A DNA stretch of 36,376 nucleotides from Pseudomonadota bacterium. Its GTDB lineage: Bacteria > Pseudomonadota > Gammaproteobacteria > Burkholderiales > JAKAFK01. The stretch lies in NCBI GenBank assembly GCA_021788645.1, contig JAJYKK010000028.1:1-36376 (forward strand), written 5' to 3'. The translations under genes and the position numbers were made by a program. Shown piece after piece: positions 16,908 to 28,029 of this stretch. Below the pieces are notes generated by a model that did not search any database, was not told the DNA's origin, and saw nothing but the letters and a program-made list of their open reading frames with translations. Each line of letters begins with the position of its first letter. The stretch's first letter is position 1.

Positions 16908-17786
16908 ATGAGCCTACTGCACCCCCTTGAGACCGATGCCTGGGAAGCGCGCTTTCCCGCCGCCGCACAGGCGGACGCCTTGTCCTCGCTGGAGCGCGGG
17001 CGCGTCTTGTTCTTCCCCCATCTTGCCTTCGTGCTCGGCGCCGAGGAGAAGCGTTTTCTCTCGCCCCGGTGGTCGGATGGAAAGGCCAAGAACATCAGCC
17101 TCGAAGGCGAGATGATGCGCGGCGCGGTCGGCCAGGCGCAAGACCTCGACGCCCTGCATGCCATGATCGGGCGCCTCGCCCACCAGGCGCAGCAGCTCGT
17201 GCAGGCGCTCCTGCCGCGCTACGCGCCCCATCTCATGCGCGGGCGCACCCGCTATCGCCCCTGCGAAGTCGCCGGGCGGGCGTCCTCCTACAAGAAGGAC
17301 GATACCCGGCTGCACGTGGACGCCTTTCCCTCGCGCCCGACCTCGGGCCAGCGCATCCTGCGGGTTTTTTCCAACATCAATCCCGCCGGCCAACCGCGCG
17401 TCTGGCGCCTGGGCGAGCCCTTCGAAGACCTGGCGCGACGCTATCTCGCAGGCATCGGCCCGCCATTCCCGGGCAGCCCCTGGCTCATGGATGTGCTGTC
17501 CATCACCAAGGGCCGGCGCACCCGCTACGACCACCTCATGCTGGCGCTCCACGATCACATGAAGAAAGACATGGACTACCAGCGCTCGGCCCCCCAGGAA
17601 ACGGTGGCGCTGCCCCCCGCCAGCACCTGGATCGTGTTCACCGACCAGGTGCTGCATGCCGCCATGTCAGGGCAGTTTCTGCTGGAGCAGACGTTTTACT
17701 TGCCGATGACGGCCCTTGAGGATCCCCAGGCCGCCCCGCTCGGCATCCTCGAACGCCTGTCCGGGCGCCGGCTCGCCGCCGGTTGA
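16908..17786 (+). CDS. kdoO: Kdo 3-hydroxylase (KdoO family, Fe(II)/2-oxoglutarate dioxygenase)
   Basis: A 292-residue protein matching the Kdo-hydroxylase family, which adds a hydroxyl to Kdo at C3 to form Ko in the LPS inner core. Visible marks are LERGRVLFFPHLAFVL near the N-terminus, KNISLEGE, YRPCEVAGRASSYKKDDTRL, the iron-binding H-x-D in LHVDAFPSRPTSGQRILRVF, the NINPAGQPRVWRLGEPFE block and the distal histidine in TDQVLHAAMSGQFLLEQTFY. Starting at ATG 16908 gives the usual length. It sits divergently next to waaC and waaA, which make its substrate. The identification is strong, although biochemically tested members are few. Confidence 0.9.
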   Translation: MSLLHPLETDAWEARFPAAAQADALSSLERGRVLFFPHLAFVLGAEEKRFLSPRWSDGKAKNISLEGEMMRGAVGQAQDLDALHAMIGRLAHQAQQLVQALLPRYAPHLMRGRTRYRPCEVAGRASSYKKDDTRLHVDAFPSRPTSGQRILRVFSNINPAGQPRVWRLGEPFEDLARRYLAGIGPPFPGSPWLMDVLSITKGRRTRYDHLMLALHDHMKKDMDYQRSAPQETVALPPASTWIVFTDQVLHAAMSGQFLLEQTFYLPMTALEDPQAAPLGILERLSGRRLAAG

Positions 17787-18263
17787 CCCGTTCGGGTGAG
17801 TGTTCGCGCGGCGTCAGGTGGCGGGTTGCGGCGACGTCGAGTCTTGCCGGGATCCGCGCGGGTGGAAAGGGCCGATCCTGTCCTGGCGCTCTGCGGCCCG
17901 GGCCTTGACCGGCTTGCCGTGAGGCCCACGGAGGGCGAGGATCGGGAATACCGTCCATCCTTGATCAGGCCTTCGAGGACCCCGATCCGCTGGTCGGCGC
18001 GGCGATCATCGACAGTGCCTGCGGACTACCGCCCACGCGGGGTCGGCTGCAACACCCCCAGGCCGCCTTCCTCATACCGATGAACGGCCAGTCGCCCCGG
18101 CGGGCAACCGCGCCCGGCCATGCCCACACGGGCCATCACCCCGCCGTCCCTTCCGCCACCGTCGCACGACCTGCTTCCGCCGCTCGTGTAGCCGTTCCCG
18201 CTTCTCATATCGCGCCGCTGCTTTATCCGTCCGACTTGGGCACAGAACACCCAGAAGGCGTCG
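17787..18263. other. Intergenic region between kdoO and tolC
   Basis: About 480 bases between the convergent ends of kdoO and tolC. No coherent open frame, RNA gene or mobile-element fragment was recognised. A short ACCCG-TT-CGGGT inverted repeat just after the kdoO stop (about 17785-17797) could aid termination but has no T-tract. Confidence 0.4.
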
Positions 18264-19637
18264 TCATCGCCCCGGATCGATAAGGCGACGGGGCGCGGTC
18301 GGCGCGAGCCAGCCGTTCACGCGGACGAGATCCGCCTCCTTCAGGGTACCCACCGCCAGCCTCAGCTTGAGTTCGCTCAGGATATAGGCGTAGCGCGCCT
18401 CGGACAGGTTGCGGCGGGCGTCGAAATAGGCCTGCTGGGCATTCAGGAGATCGACGTTGGTGCGCACGCCGACCTTGAGTCCCAGGGCGGTGGCGTCGAG
18501 CGAGCTCTTCGCGGACAGCACGGCAAGGCGGGCCGCGCGCACCTGGGCGGCGCCGTCGGTGACCCCGAGAAAGGCCTGCCGGGTCTCGAGCGCCACCTCG
18601 CGCGCCGTCTGCCGCACCTCATCCTGGGCCGCATCCTGGCTAGCCTGCGCCTGGCGGATGCGGGAGCTGACGATGCCGCCCTCGAAAAGGGGCAGATTGA
18701 GCTCCACGCCGATGGCCCGGGCGCGCAGCTTCTCGCCCGCGCCGAAAGGGGTCGCCCCCGCATAGGTATAGCCGTCGCTCGCAACCAGGTCGAGGGTCGG
18801 ATCGTTGCCGCCTTTCGCGCGCGCCACATCCTCCGCGGCAATGCGGCTTTGCAGCTCGCGGGTCTGCAGCACCAGGTTCTGCGTCCGGGCGGCGGACACC
18901 CATGCCGCCATGCGGTCGGGGCTGGGCAGCCCCAGCGGCAGGCGGGCGCTGAGCGGCGCCAGCGGCGCAGGCGTGCGGCCGATGATCGTCTCGAGCGCGT
19001 AGCGCTTGACCTGGAGGGCGTCCTCGGCCGCGAGCTCCTGCGCGGCGACCGCATCGTAGCGGGCCTCGGCTTCCCGCGTATCGACGATGGTCGCCGTGCC
19101 GACCCGAAAGCGCCGCTCGGCCTGCGCACGCTCCCCGGCCAGGGCCTTCAGCTGCGCCTGCGCAAAAGCCACGTCGTCTTGCGCCTGCAGCACCCCGAAA
19201 TAGGCCGCCGCCACGCGCACCATCAGGTCCTGCCCGGCGATGGCGAGCGTCGTCTGCGCCTGCGCCACGGCATAGTTGGACGCCTCGTAGCGGGCGTATT
19301 TGGGGACATTGAAAAGCGGCTGATCGAGCGTCAGGGCGTACCCGTGGGAGCCGAAGGCCTGCGTGCCGGTGACCAGGGGGACGCCTTTCGGCAGGCCGGG
19401 GACATACTCGGTGTCGAGGTTGTTGCGCTGGGCGCTCGCGGAAAGGCCGATCGTCGGCAGAAGCCCGGCACGTCCTTGCGGCAGCGCCTCCACCGCCGCC
19501 CGGTAGGTCGCCTGGGCGGCGGCAAAGGTCTGGTCCTGCACGCGCGCCTCGTCATACGCCTGCAGCAGGTTCTCGCCGTGGGCCGGCCCACTCGCCGCGA
19601 CCCCGAGCGCACACCACACAAGCCACTTGGCTGCCAT
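18264..19637 (-). CDS. tolC: TolC-family outer membrane efflux/secretion channel
   Basis: A 457-residue protein with an N-terminal signal peptide (AAKWLVWCALGVAASGPAHG, probable cleavage after AHG or AHGE). Two tandem outer-membrane-efflux repeats follow. The first (about 25-225) has ENLLQAYDEAR, LPTIGLSASAQ and LTLDQPLFN. The second (about 245-430) has TLDLVASDGYTY, GVELNLPLFEGG and VGVRTNVDLLNAQQAYFDAR, followed by Y-A-Y-I. This fits trimeric TolC, the exit duct for RND pumps and type I secretion. It lies 42 bases after pcm on the same strand, an arrangement common in betaproteobacteria. No inner-membrane pump genes are adjacent. Confidence 0.93.
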   Translation of the reverse strand: MAAKWLVWCALGVAASGPAHGENLLQAYDEARVQDQTFAAAQATYRAAVEALPQGRAGLLPTIGLSASAQRNNLDTEYVPGLPKGVPLVTGTQAFGSHGYALTLDQPLFNVPKYARYEASNYAVAQAQTTLAIAGQDLMVRVAAAYFGVLQAQDDVAFAQAQLKALAGERAQAERRFRVGTATIVDTREAEARYDAVAAQELAAEDALQVKRYALETIIGRTPAPLAPLSARLPLGLPSPDRMAAWVSAARTQNLVLQTRELQSRIAAEDVARAKGGNDPTLDLVASDGYTYAGATPFGAGEKLRARAIGVELNLPLFEGGIVSSRIRQAQASQDAAQDEVRQTAREVALETRQAFLGVTDGAAQVRAARLAVLSAKSSLDATALGLKVGVRTNVDLLNAQQAYFDARRNLSEARYAYILSELKLRLAVGTLKEADLVRVNGWLAPTAPRRLIDPGR

Positions 19638-19679
19638 GCTGTTCCTTATGCCGGGTTGGACTTCGCGCCGCCGCGCGCG

Positions 19680-20333
19680 TCAGAACACGAACCGCTCAGG
19701 CTGCGGGGCGTTCTGCAGGGGGGCGATGCAGGTTTCGAACAAGTCGGTCGTCGTGCAGGCGTCCTCCCCGACGCGGCGAATCAGCCTCGCCTTCATGACC
19801 GGCGGCTCGCCGACGATGACGAAGAGCCGCCCGCCGAGGGCGAGGCTCTTCTCAAAGTCCGCCGCCAGCAGGGGCAGCGAACCGGTCACGATGATGACGT
19901 CGTAAGGACCGTGGCGCGCCCATCCTCGCGCCCCGTCGCCGATCGCCACGGTGGCGTTGCGGATGCCGTGGGCGGCCAGGGCGGCTTCCGCCTTCACCTT
20001 GAGATCCGGAACGATCTCCACGCTGTACACATGATGCGCCTCATGCGCGCACAGGGCGGTCAGGTAGCCGCTGCCGGTCCCGATCTCGAGCACCTTGTCG
20101 GCGGGAGCGATCGCGAGTTCCTGCAGCACGCGCCCTTCAAGTTTCGGCTCCCACATCGTCTCGCCGTGTCCCAAGGGGATCTGTATGTCAGCATAGGCGA
20201 GCTTGCGATACGCTTGCGGGACGAATTCCTCGCGACGCACGTCGAGCAGGAGATCGAGCACGCCCTGATCAAGCACGTCCCACGGGCGAATCTGCTGCTC
20301 CACCATGTTGATGCGGGCCTGGTCCATATCCAT
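19680..20333 (-). CDS. Protein-L-isoaspartate O-methyltransferase family protein
   Basis: A 217-residue SAM-dependent methyltransferase of the PCMT family, close to the version found upstream of tolC in betaproteobacteria. RINMVEQQIRPWDVLD is the N-terminal signature. KVLEIGTGSGYLTALCA is the SAM-binding motif I, VYSVEIVPDLKVKA holds the acidic ribose-binding residue, and GDGARGWARHGPYDVIIVTG is motif II. True Pcm repairs isoaspartyl residues; the tolC-linked subgroup is diverged at the start of the domain, so substrate activity is not certain. ATG 20333 has GGAG about seven bases upstream. Confidence 0.85.
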   Translation of the reverse strand: MDMDQARINMVEQQIRPWDVLDQGVLDLLLDVRREEFVPQAYRKLAYADIQIPLGHGETMWEPKLEGRVLQELAIAPADKVLEIGTGSGYLTALCAHEAHHVYSVEIVPDLKVKAEAALAAHGIRNATVAIGDGARGWARHGPYDVIIVTGSLPLLAADFEKSLALGGRLFVIVGEPPVMKARLIRRVGEDACTTTDLFETCIAPLQNAPQPERFVF

Positions 20334-20552
20334 GAGGCGCTCCGATGCAGACGATAGATTTGAGATGAGGCATTACGGGCAGTGTAGGATTATCGCATAG
20401 AATTCCACCGAGGGAACCCGCGCCACGCCCCCATCGGGGCACACGAGAGCGCGCGGGCAGGCGCTGCGCGCCGGCGCCGTTCCCGGGAGCGCGGCCTTGT
20501 TCTATCGAGGGGAGAAGACACCGCGGCGCGCGCGGCAAAGACGGATCGCGGG

Positions 20553-20581
20553 TTCACGACCGGTATCGCGAATGCTACAAT
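20553..20581 (+). promoter_or_regulatory. Candidate sigma-70 promoter of thiC
   Basis: TTCACG (20553-20558) and TACAAT (20576-20581) are separated by 17 bases, and the -10 is extended (TGCTACAAT). Transcription would start near 20588, giving a 5' leader of about 220 bases that includes the whole TPP aptamer. Confidence 0.5.
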
Positions 20582-20673
20582 TCCGGTACAGTGAAATTGC
20601 CGTCCTCGCCACGCCCGCGAGGCACCGGATCGGGCGCGCGGCGAGGAGCGATGCGATTTCAAGCCGACGTACC

Positions 20674-20763
20674 ACAAAGCTAGGGGTCCGCGCCTGCACG
20701 CAGGCGCGGTGAGAGATACCCTCCGAACCTGACGCGGTTAACACCGCCGTAGGGAAGCGTTGT
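20674..20763 (+). promoter_or_regulatory. TPP (thiamine pyrophosphate) riboswitch aptamer
   Basis: All core elements of the THI element are in order: CTAGGGGTCC, a perfect 9-bp P3 helix (CCGCGCCTG/CAGGCGCGG), GTGAGAGATACCCTCCGAACC (shown in two parts: GTGAGAGATACCC, then TCCGAACCTGA), and the closing GCCGTAGGGAAGC. P1 can form between ACAAAGC (20674-20680) and GCGTTGT (20757-20763). It senses TPP and lies 46 bases upstream of thiC, the usual target. Confidence 0.95.
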
Positions 20764-20775
20764 TGGCCCAATGCT

Positions 20776-20798
20776 CTCCTTACGCTTTTGCGAAGGAG
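20776..20798 (+). promoter_or_regulatory. Ribosome-binding-site-sequestering hairpin before thiC
   Basis: CTCCTT (20776-20781) pairs with AAGGAG (20793-20798), and CGC (20783-20785) pairs with GCG (20790-20792) around a TTTT loop, leaving a single bulged A. The AAGGAG arm is the Shine-Dalgarno of thiC (ATG at 20810), so folding blocks initiation. This fits the expression platform of a translational TPP riboswitch. How the aptamer switches it cannot be deduced without folding both states. Confidence 0.65.
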
Positions 20799-20803
20799 CC
20801 TGA

Positions 20804-22681
<1,878 letters not shown>

Positions 22682-22689
22682 GCGCGGCC

Positions 22690-22708
22690 GCGCGGCGACG
22701 CGCCGCGC
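22690..22708. terminator. GC-rich hairpin between convergent thiC and chpA
   Basis: GCGCGGCG (22690-22697), ACG loop, CGCCGCGC (22701-22708): a perfect 8-bp stem in the 31-base gap between the two stop codons. There is no T-tract on either strand, so intrinsic termination is doubtful, but the position is right for a bidirectional transcription block. Confidence 0.35.
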
Positions 22709-22712
22709 CGGG

Positions 22713-25700
22713 TCAGCCGACGCGGCGGCCTTGCGCCACGAACGTGCGGATGTGCTCCAGCAGCGCCTCTTCCGCGTAAGGCTTGCCGAGATACGCATCC
22801 ACGCCCAGGCTCAGGGCATGCTCGCGATGCTTCTCCGCCGTGCGCGAGGTGATCATGATGATCGGGATGTCGGCCGTTTGCGCATCGGCACGGACATGCT
22901 GGGTGAGCTCGAAGCCGTCCATGCGCGGCATCTCGATGTCCACCAGCATCACCATGGGCCGCCGCTCCTGCAGGCGCGCCAGGGCCTCCAGGCCATCCTT
23001 GGCGCTCGCCACGTCGAAGCCTTCGCGCGTGAGCAGGCGGCTCGTGACCTTGCGCACGGTCAGCGAATCGTCGACGACCAGGATCAGCGGCGCGGCCTGG
23101 GCCGGCGCCTGCGGGGCCTCGGGCGCCAGGCGCTCGGCGCCGCGGGGCGCGTGCAGCTGGCTCGCGGCAAGCACCGGATTGAGGATCAGCACCACCCGGC
23201 CGCTCCCCATGACCGTCGCGCCCGCCATGCCCGGCACCCGGGCCAACTGCGGCCCGCTGTTCTTGACCACGATTTCGCGGTTGCCGACGATCTGGTCGAC
23301 GTGGATCGCCACCCGGTGCGTCCCGTGCCTGAGCAGAAGCACCGCGTTATACGCCTGCACCGAAGGCCCATGCTCGGCCTCCCCGAGGAGCCGCGGCAGA
23401 TAGAAGAAGGGATAGGCGTTCCCGCCCCAACGCACTTCGCCCGCGGCATAGGCCGCCTCCAGCGCGTGCGCCTTGAGCTGCTGGACTTGCTCGACCATTT
23501 CCGAGGGGACCACGTATTCCTCCGCCGCCGCCTTGATCAGCACGGTTTGCGTCACCGCCAGGGTCAACGGAAGATAAAGCGTGAAGGTCGTCCCCCGCCC
23601 CTTGACGGTGGCCACTTCGATGCGGCCGCCGAGATCGGCGACTTCGGCGCGCACCACGTCCATCCCGATGCCGCGTCCGGCCACCTGGGTGAGTTCGGTC
23701 GCCGTGGAAAAGCCCGCCGCGAAAAGCGTCTCGAGCAGCTCGGCCTCGCTGGCCGCCTGCCCGGCCTCGACGAGGCCGAGCGACTCGGCCTTGGCGCGCA
23801 CCGCGTCGAGGTCGATCCCGGCGCCGTCGTCGGACAGCCGGAGCACGATTTCGTTGCCCTCCTGCCGCGCGTCCAGCCGGATTTCGCCGATCTCGGGCTT
23901 GCCCGCCGCAAGGCGGCTCTCGGGTGCCTCGATGCCGTGGGCGATGGCGTTGCGCAGCAGGTGCTCGAGGGGCGCGGTCATCTTCTCCAGCACCCCGCGG
24001 TCCATCTCCACGCGCTCCCCCCCGATCTCCAGGTTGACCCGCCGCCCCAGTTCCTTCGCCGTCTGCCGCACGATGCGGTAGAGCCGCTCGGCAAGCGCGG
24101 ACACGGGAACCATGCGCACATGCAGGAGGGACTGGACCAGCGTCCGGTTCACCCGGGCCTGCGCGGACAGCGCGGCCTGTGCCTCGTACAGGCCTTGTTC
24201 CAGATTCTGCTGCACGGTCGAGACGTCGTTGACGCTCTCCGCCAGCATGCGGGTGAGCTCCTGCAGCCGCGTGAAGCGGTCGAATTCCAGCGGGTCGAAG
24301 GCCGACTGGACATCCTGCACTTGCGACAGCCGCGCCTGCATCTGGGTCTCGGCCTGGATCTCCACTTCCCGCAGCTGCGCCCGCAGGCGCCCCACGTTCT
24401 CGGCAAGATCGGCCACCCCATGCTTGAAGCCCTGCACCTCACCCTCCAGGCGCGAGCGCGAAATGCTCAATTCCCCCGCCTCGTTCGCGAGATGGTCGAT
24501 GACCTCCGCGCGCACCCGCAGCTGCGGCGTGGTCGCCTCGCCTTCGGCGGGCGCGACCTGCACGCTCGCCTCGGCTGGCAAGGCGGAAGCCCCGGCCAGC
24601 TGCGCCACCCTGTCTTCCAGGTGATCCAGGGCGCCCGCGAGCTCGTCGAACAGCCCGGGGGCCGCCTGCCCCGCCGCCTCGGCCTCGAGGATCCGGCTTT
24701 CCATCTGGTGGGTGAGATCGCCCAGACGCATCGCCCCCGCCATCCGCGCGCTGCCCTTGAGCGTGTGCAAGGTGCGCTCCAGCGCATGGGCGTTCGCGCC
24801 TTCGTGCGGCGCCGCCCGCCAGGCGGCAAGCTCGGTCGCCCCGCGGGCGAGAAGGTCGTGCGCCTCCTCCACGAAAATGGGGACCAGCGCCGGATCGAGC
24901 TCGTCCCGAAGCTCGATCGACGGGGCATCGCCCGCCTCCCGGCTCGCGCCCGCGGCGCCCCCCATCGCCTCCGCCCGGTCCGTCGCCGGTTCCAGGCCCG
25001 ACGCCGCGGGCGCGGCCGGCACCGGGGGCGGTAGCGCCTCCTCCGGACGCGCGGCGGGCGCTTGGGGAAGTCTCCTGGTGAGCGCGGCCAGCCGCTCGAC
25101 GACGTCCTCGTCCGGCTCGGGGGCCTCGAGCGCGGCCACCGCCGCGAGCATCGCGCGAAGCGCTCCCAGTGCCGCTCCCACCGTGGCCAGCTCCTGCGCC
25201 TCCAGCCCTCGCGGTTGGTGGCGCCGCGCGTTGTGCCAGAGCTCGAGCGCGCAGGCCACCTCCGCCAGCGGCGCGAAGCCGGTCGTATGGCTGATGCCGC
25301 ACAGGGTGTGGCTCGCGCGCCCAAACTCCTCGGTGAGCTGGGCGTCCGGCGCAAGCCCGAGGAGCTTCAGCTCGCGCTCCAGCACGTCGAGGTGCGAGGC
25401 CGCCTCGTTGAGAAAGATGTCGAACAGCGCCCTGGACACGCGCAGCGCGCCCACGAGGACGTCCGCCGCCTCGGTCGCCGCCGCCTCGAGCGGCGCGCCC
25501 GGCGCGGGGCTCGGCGCCTCGACCACGCGCGCTTCGGGCGCCCCGGGCTCGGGCGCAGGCGGCGTGCAGTCTTCCCCGTTCTCCAGCGCCCGCGCATGCG
25601 CCAGCAACGCGCTGCCGTCGATCGCCGGCGACCCGCCGCCGGCAAGCGAGGCCACCCACTGCGCGAAGGCCGCATGGGCCTCGCGCAGCACGCCGAGCAG

Positions 25701-28004
25701 CGCCGGGGTGACAGGATCCTCCTCCTCGAGCCATTGATTGAGCAGCCGCTCGATCCCCCAGGCGATCTCGCCCAGCGCCTGCAATCCGACCATGCGCCCG
25801 CTGCCCTTGAGCGTATGGAAACCGCGCCGCACCGACACCAGGGCCGGCCGGTCGGCAGGGCCATCGGTCAGCGCGGCAAGGTCGGCCGACATCGCCGCCA
25901 GCACGCCGCCGGCTTCCTCCAGGAACACCTGCAGCAGCTCCGCGTCGATCACCTCGGCGGCCGCGTCCCGCAGCCGTTCGGCGTCCGGGGAGGGGGCGAG
26001 CGCCGGCGCCTCCTCGAGGGCGGCGATCGCGGCGAGCGCCTGCGCGAGCCCCGGGTCCGCCGGCGAGGCCACGGCCGCAAGGCGGCTTGCCGCCTCCTCG
26101 AGGGCGCGGGCGAGATCGTCGTCAAGGGTCAGATCGGCATCCTGGCGCAAGACCTCCAGGGCGCGCCGGAAGCGCTCGGCGCAGGCGGCGTCCTCGGGCG
26201 CCTCGCGCCACGCGGCGAAGGCTTCGCCCACCGCCTGCCGGTGCGCGCCCACATCCTGCTCGAGGCTCGCCTCCGGGCGCGCCGTCGCGCGGCTGCGCTC
26301 AGGCTCAGGCGCCGCGCCGAAGCGGCTGAGCGCACGATCCAGCAGCGCCTCGCTCTCGGGGCGTCCCTGCGCCAGCCCTTCGATATAGAACCCGAGGGCG
26401 CTCAAGCCCTCCGCCAGCGCCTCGAGGTCGCCCGGCGGCGGCGCCTCCTTCGTCCCGGCCAGGGCGCGGATCAGCTCGCCGCAGGCATCGAGCAGTGTTT
26501 GCGCGGTGGGAAGATCGAGGATGCGCAGGGCGCCGGCGATCTGGTGAACCAGGGCCTCGAGCCCGCCGAGGTCCGCGCGGGCGTCGGGGTGGCGGAAGAA
26601 GGCGTCGAGAACCCGCTCGATCTCGCGCAGATTGCCCTGGATCTCGCGCATCACCTGCGCCGCGGCCAGCTTTTCCTGGGCCGTGCGGCTCATCGCGTCC
26701 AGCGCGGGAATGGCCGGAATGGGTCCGACCTCGCGCTCGGGATGGAGCGCACGCGCCACCCGTTTCGCCTGGGCATCGGCCTGCGGGGCGAAGTCCGCGC
26801 GAGCCGGCGCATTGAGGATGGCCTCGGCCAGCAGCAAGGCGGTGGCGACCTCCATGGCCGCCGCCTCCCCGGGCACGGCCGCGCCCTCTCCCGAGAAACT
26901 GGCCGCGGCATCCTGCAGCGCCTCGCTCAGCGCCCGCAGGCCCGGAGAGTCGAGCCGGCCGACGGCGGCGCTCAGCCGGGCGATCGCCTCGAGGAAGGGG
27001 GCATGGCTCGGGCGGTGGCCGGCGGCCAGCTTCACCCACGCGTCCTTGGCCTGCGCCACGGCCTCCAGCATCTCCCGGGCGGCCGCGGCGTCGGCGGCGG
27101 CGCCGCCGCTCAACTCGGCCTCGCCCGCCGTGGGCGGCAACAGGTCCTCGAGGGCGAAGCGCGCCCGCACTTCGCGCAGGTGCGGCGTCTCCGGCCTGGC
27201 CTTCGCGACCTGGTACAGGACTTCCCGCAGGAGGCGCTCGGCCACCTTGTCCGAGCCCTCGGACAGCCGTCTGACCTGCAGGTCGATGCGCCCGCACAGC
27301 TGCTTCGCGGGAATGTCGGCAGGGACGGCGTTCGCCTTGAGGGCGTCCACGAAGGCCCCGCAGGTCCACCAGAACGTGCGCTTGGCGGCAGTGGCCTGCG
27401 CGCGGTCGAGGGCGGCGAGCACGTCGTGCATGGCGGCGAGCCCCTTGGGGTCGTCGGGCGCCCTGAGCCAGGCCAACAGTCCCCGCTGGTAGCGGGTGCG
27501 CTGGCCTCGGACCCAGGCGGCCGCGGGCGCCTCGGCCTCGGGAGGCGCCTCCGGTTTCGGCGCGCGCACCCCCAGATCGGGGAAGAAGAGCTCGGCCTCC
27601 GTGCTCTCGCGCCCCCGGGCTTGCGCCAGCGATGCGAACGCGGGATAGAGCCTGAGCGGCACGTCCGGCTCGCCGCCGATCAGGGCGTCGAGATAGTGCG
27701 CCAGACGGACGAGTCCCTCGTCCAGCAGCGTCAGCGTCGCCTCCGTGGGCTCGGTCTCTCCCTTCTCGAGGCCGGCGCCCAACGCTTCGATTTCCTCGCA
27801 GAAGCGCGCCGCACCCTCGAGGCCCACCATCTTGAGCGCCCCCGCGATCTGGTGCACGTGGGTGAGGGCATGGCGCAGCGCGGTGAGCTCGCCCGGCTCG
27901 CGCCGGACGTCGGCGAGCCGTTCGCGCGCCTGCGCGAGGGCCTGGTCTATTTCGCCCTTGACCCAGGTCAGCGGGCCGGCATCGAATTCCGTGGTCGCAC
28001 TCAT
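22713..28004 (-). CDS. chpA: ChpA-type hybrid chemotaxis histidine kinase of the type IV pilus (Chp) system
   Basis: A 1763-residue CheA-like kinase. HPt-like segments occur at about residue 48 (HQIAGALKMVG), 485 (HQIAGALRILD), 730 (HTLKGSGRMVG), 897 (HTLCGISHTTG) and 1079 (HTLKGSARMAG). Only those at 730 and 1079 keep the canonical H-x-x-K-G; the 897 copy has Cys for Lys, and the two N-terminal ones look degenerate. Next come a dimerisation region, then the HATPase domain with N-box HLLRNAIAHGIE (about 1346), DDGAGID (about 1395) and GRGIGMDVV (about 1443). A CheW-like domain (about 1490-1605) and a C-terminal receiver (about 1640-1760) with phospho-acceptor Asp in MLVDIEMPRMDG and Lys in GKPYAEE complete it. 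It receives signals from PilJ through PilI and phosphorylates PilG/PilH to control pilus extension and retraction. It is the last gene of the pil operon, 25 bases after pilJ. Confidence 0.96.
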   Translation of the reverse strand: MSATTEFDAGPLTWVKGEIDQALAQARERLADVRREPGELTALRHALTHVHQIAGALKMVGLEGAARFCEEIEALGAGLEKGETEPTEATLTLLDEGLVRLAHYLDALIGGEPDVPLRLYPAFASLAQARGRESTEAELFFPDLGVRAPKPEAPPEAEAPAAAWVRGQRTRYQRGLLAWLRAPDDPKGLAAMHDVLAALDRAQATAAKRTFWWTCGAFVDALKANAVPADIPAKQLCGRIDLQVRRLSEGSDKVAERLLREVLYQVAKARPETPHLREVRARFALEDLLPPTAGEAELSGGAAADAAAAREMLEAVAQAKDAWVKLAAGHRPSHAPFLEAIARLSAAVGRLDSPGLRALSEALQDAAASFSGEGAAVPGEAAAMEVATALLLAEAILNAPARADFAPQADAQAKRVARALHPEREVGPIPAIPALDAMSRTAQEKLAAAQVMREIQGNLREIERVLDAFFRHPDARADLGGLEALVHQIAGALRILDLPTAQTLLDACGELIRALAGTKEAPPPGDLEALAEGLSALGFYIEGLAQGRPESEALLDRALSRFGAAPEPERSRATARPEASLEQDVGAHRQAVGEAFAAWREAPEDAACAERFRRALEVLRQDADLTLDDDLARALEEAASRLAAVASPADPGLAQALAAIAALEEAPALAPSPDAERLRDAAAEVIDAELLQVFLEEAGGVLAAMSADLAALTDGPADRPALVSVRRGFHTLKGSGRMVGLQALGEIAWGIERLLNQWLEEEDPVTPALLGVLREAHAAFAQWVASLAGGGSPAIDGSALLAHARALENGEDCTPPAPEPGAPEARVVEAPSPAPGAPLEAAATEAADVLVGALRVSRALFDIFLNEAASHLDVLERELKLLGLAPDAQLTEEFGRASHTLCGISHTTGFAPLAEVACALELWHNARRHQPRGLEAQELATVGAALGALRAMLAAVAALEAPEPDEDVVERLAALTRRLPQAPAARPEEALPPPVPAAPAASGLEPATDRAEAMGGAAGASREAGDAPSIELRDELDPALVPIFVEEAHDLLARGATELAAWRAAPHEGANAHALERTLHTLKGSARMAGAMRLGDLTHQMESRILEAEAAGQAAPGLFDELAGALDHLEDRVAQLAGASALPAEASVQVAPAEGEATTPQLRVRAEVIDHLANEAGELSISRSRLEGEVQGFKHGVADLAENVGRLRAQLREVEIQAETQMQARLSQVQDVQSAFDPLEFDRFTRLQELTRMLAESVNDVSTVQQNLEQGLYEAQAALSAQARVNRTLVQSLLHVRMVPVSALAERLYRIVRQTAKELGRRVNLEIGGERVEMDRGVLEKMTAPLEHLLRNAIAHGIEAPESRLAAGKPEIGEIRLDARQEGNEIVLRLSDDGAGIDLDAVRAKAESLGLVEAGQAASEAELLETLFAAGFSTATELTQVAGRGIGMDVVRAEVADLGGRIEVATVKGRGTTFTLYLPLTLAVTQTVLIKAAAEEYVVPSEMVEQVQQLKAHALEAAYAAGEVRWGGNAYPFFYLPRLLGEAEHGPSVQAYNAVLLLRHGTHRVAIHVDQIVGNREIVVKNSGPQLARVPGMAGATVMGSGRVVLILNPVLAASQLHAPRGAERLAPEAPQAPAQAAPLILVVDDSLTVRKVTSRLLTREGFDVASAKDGLEALARLQERRPMVMLVDIEMPRMDGFELTQHVRADAQTADIPIIMITSRTAEKHREHALSLGVDAYLGKPYAEEALLEHIRTFVAQGRRVG

Positions 28005-28029
28005 CGCTTAATGATCCGCGCGGCCGGGG

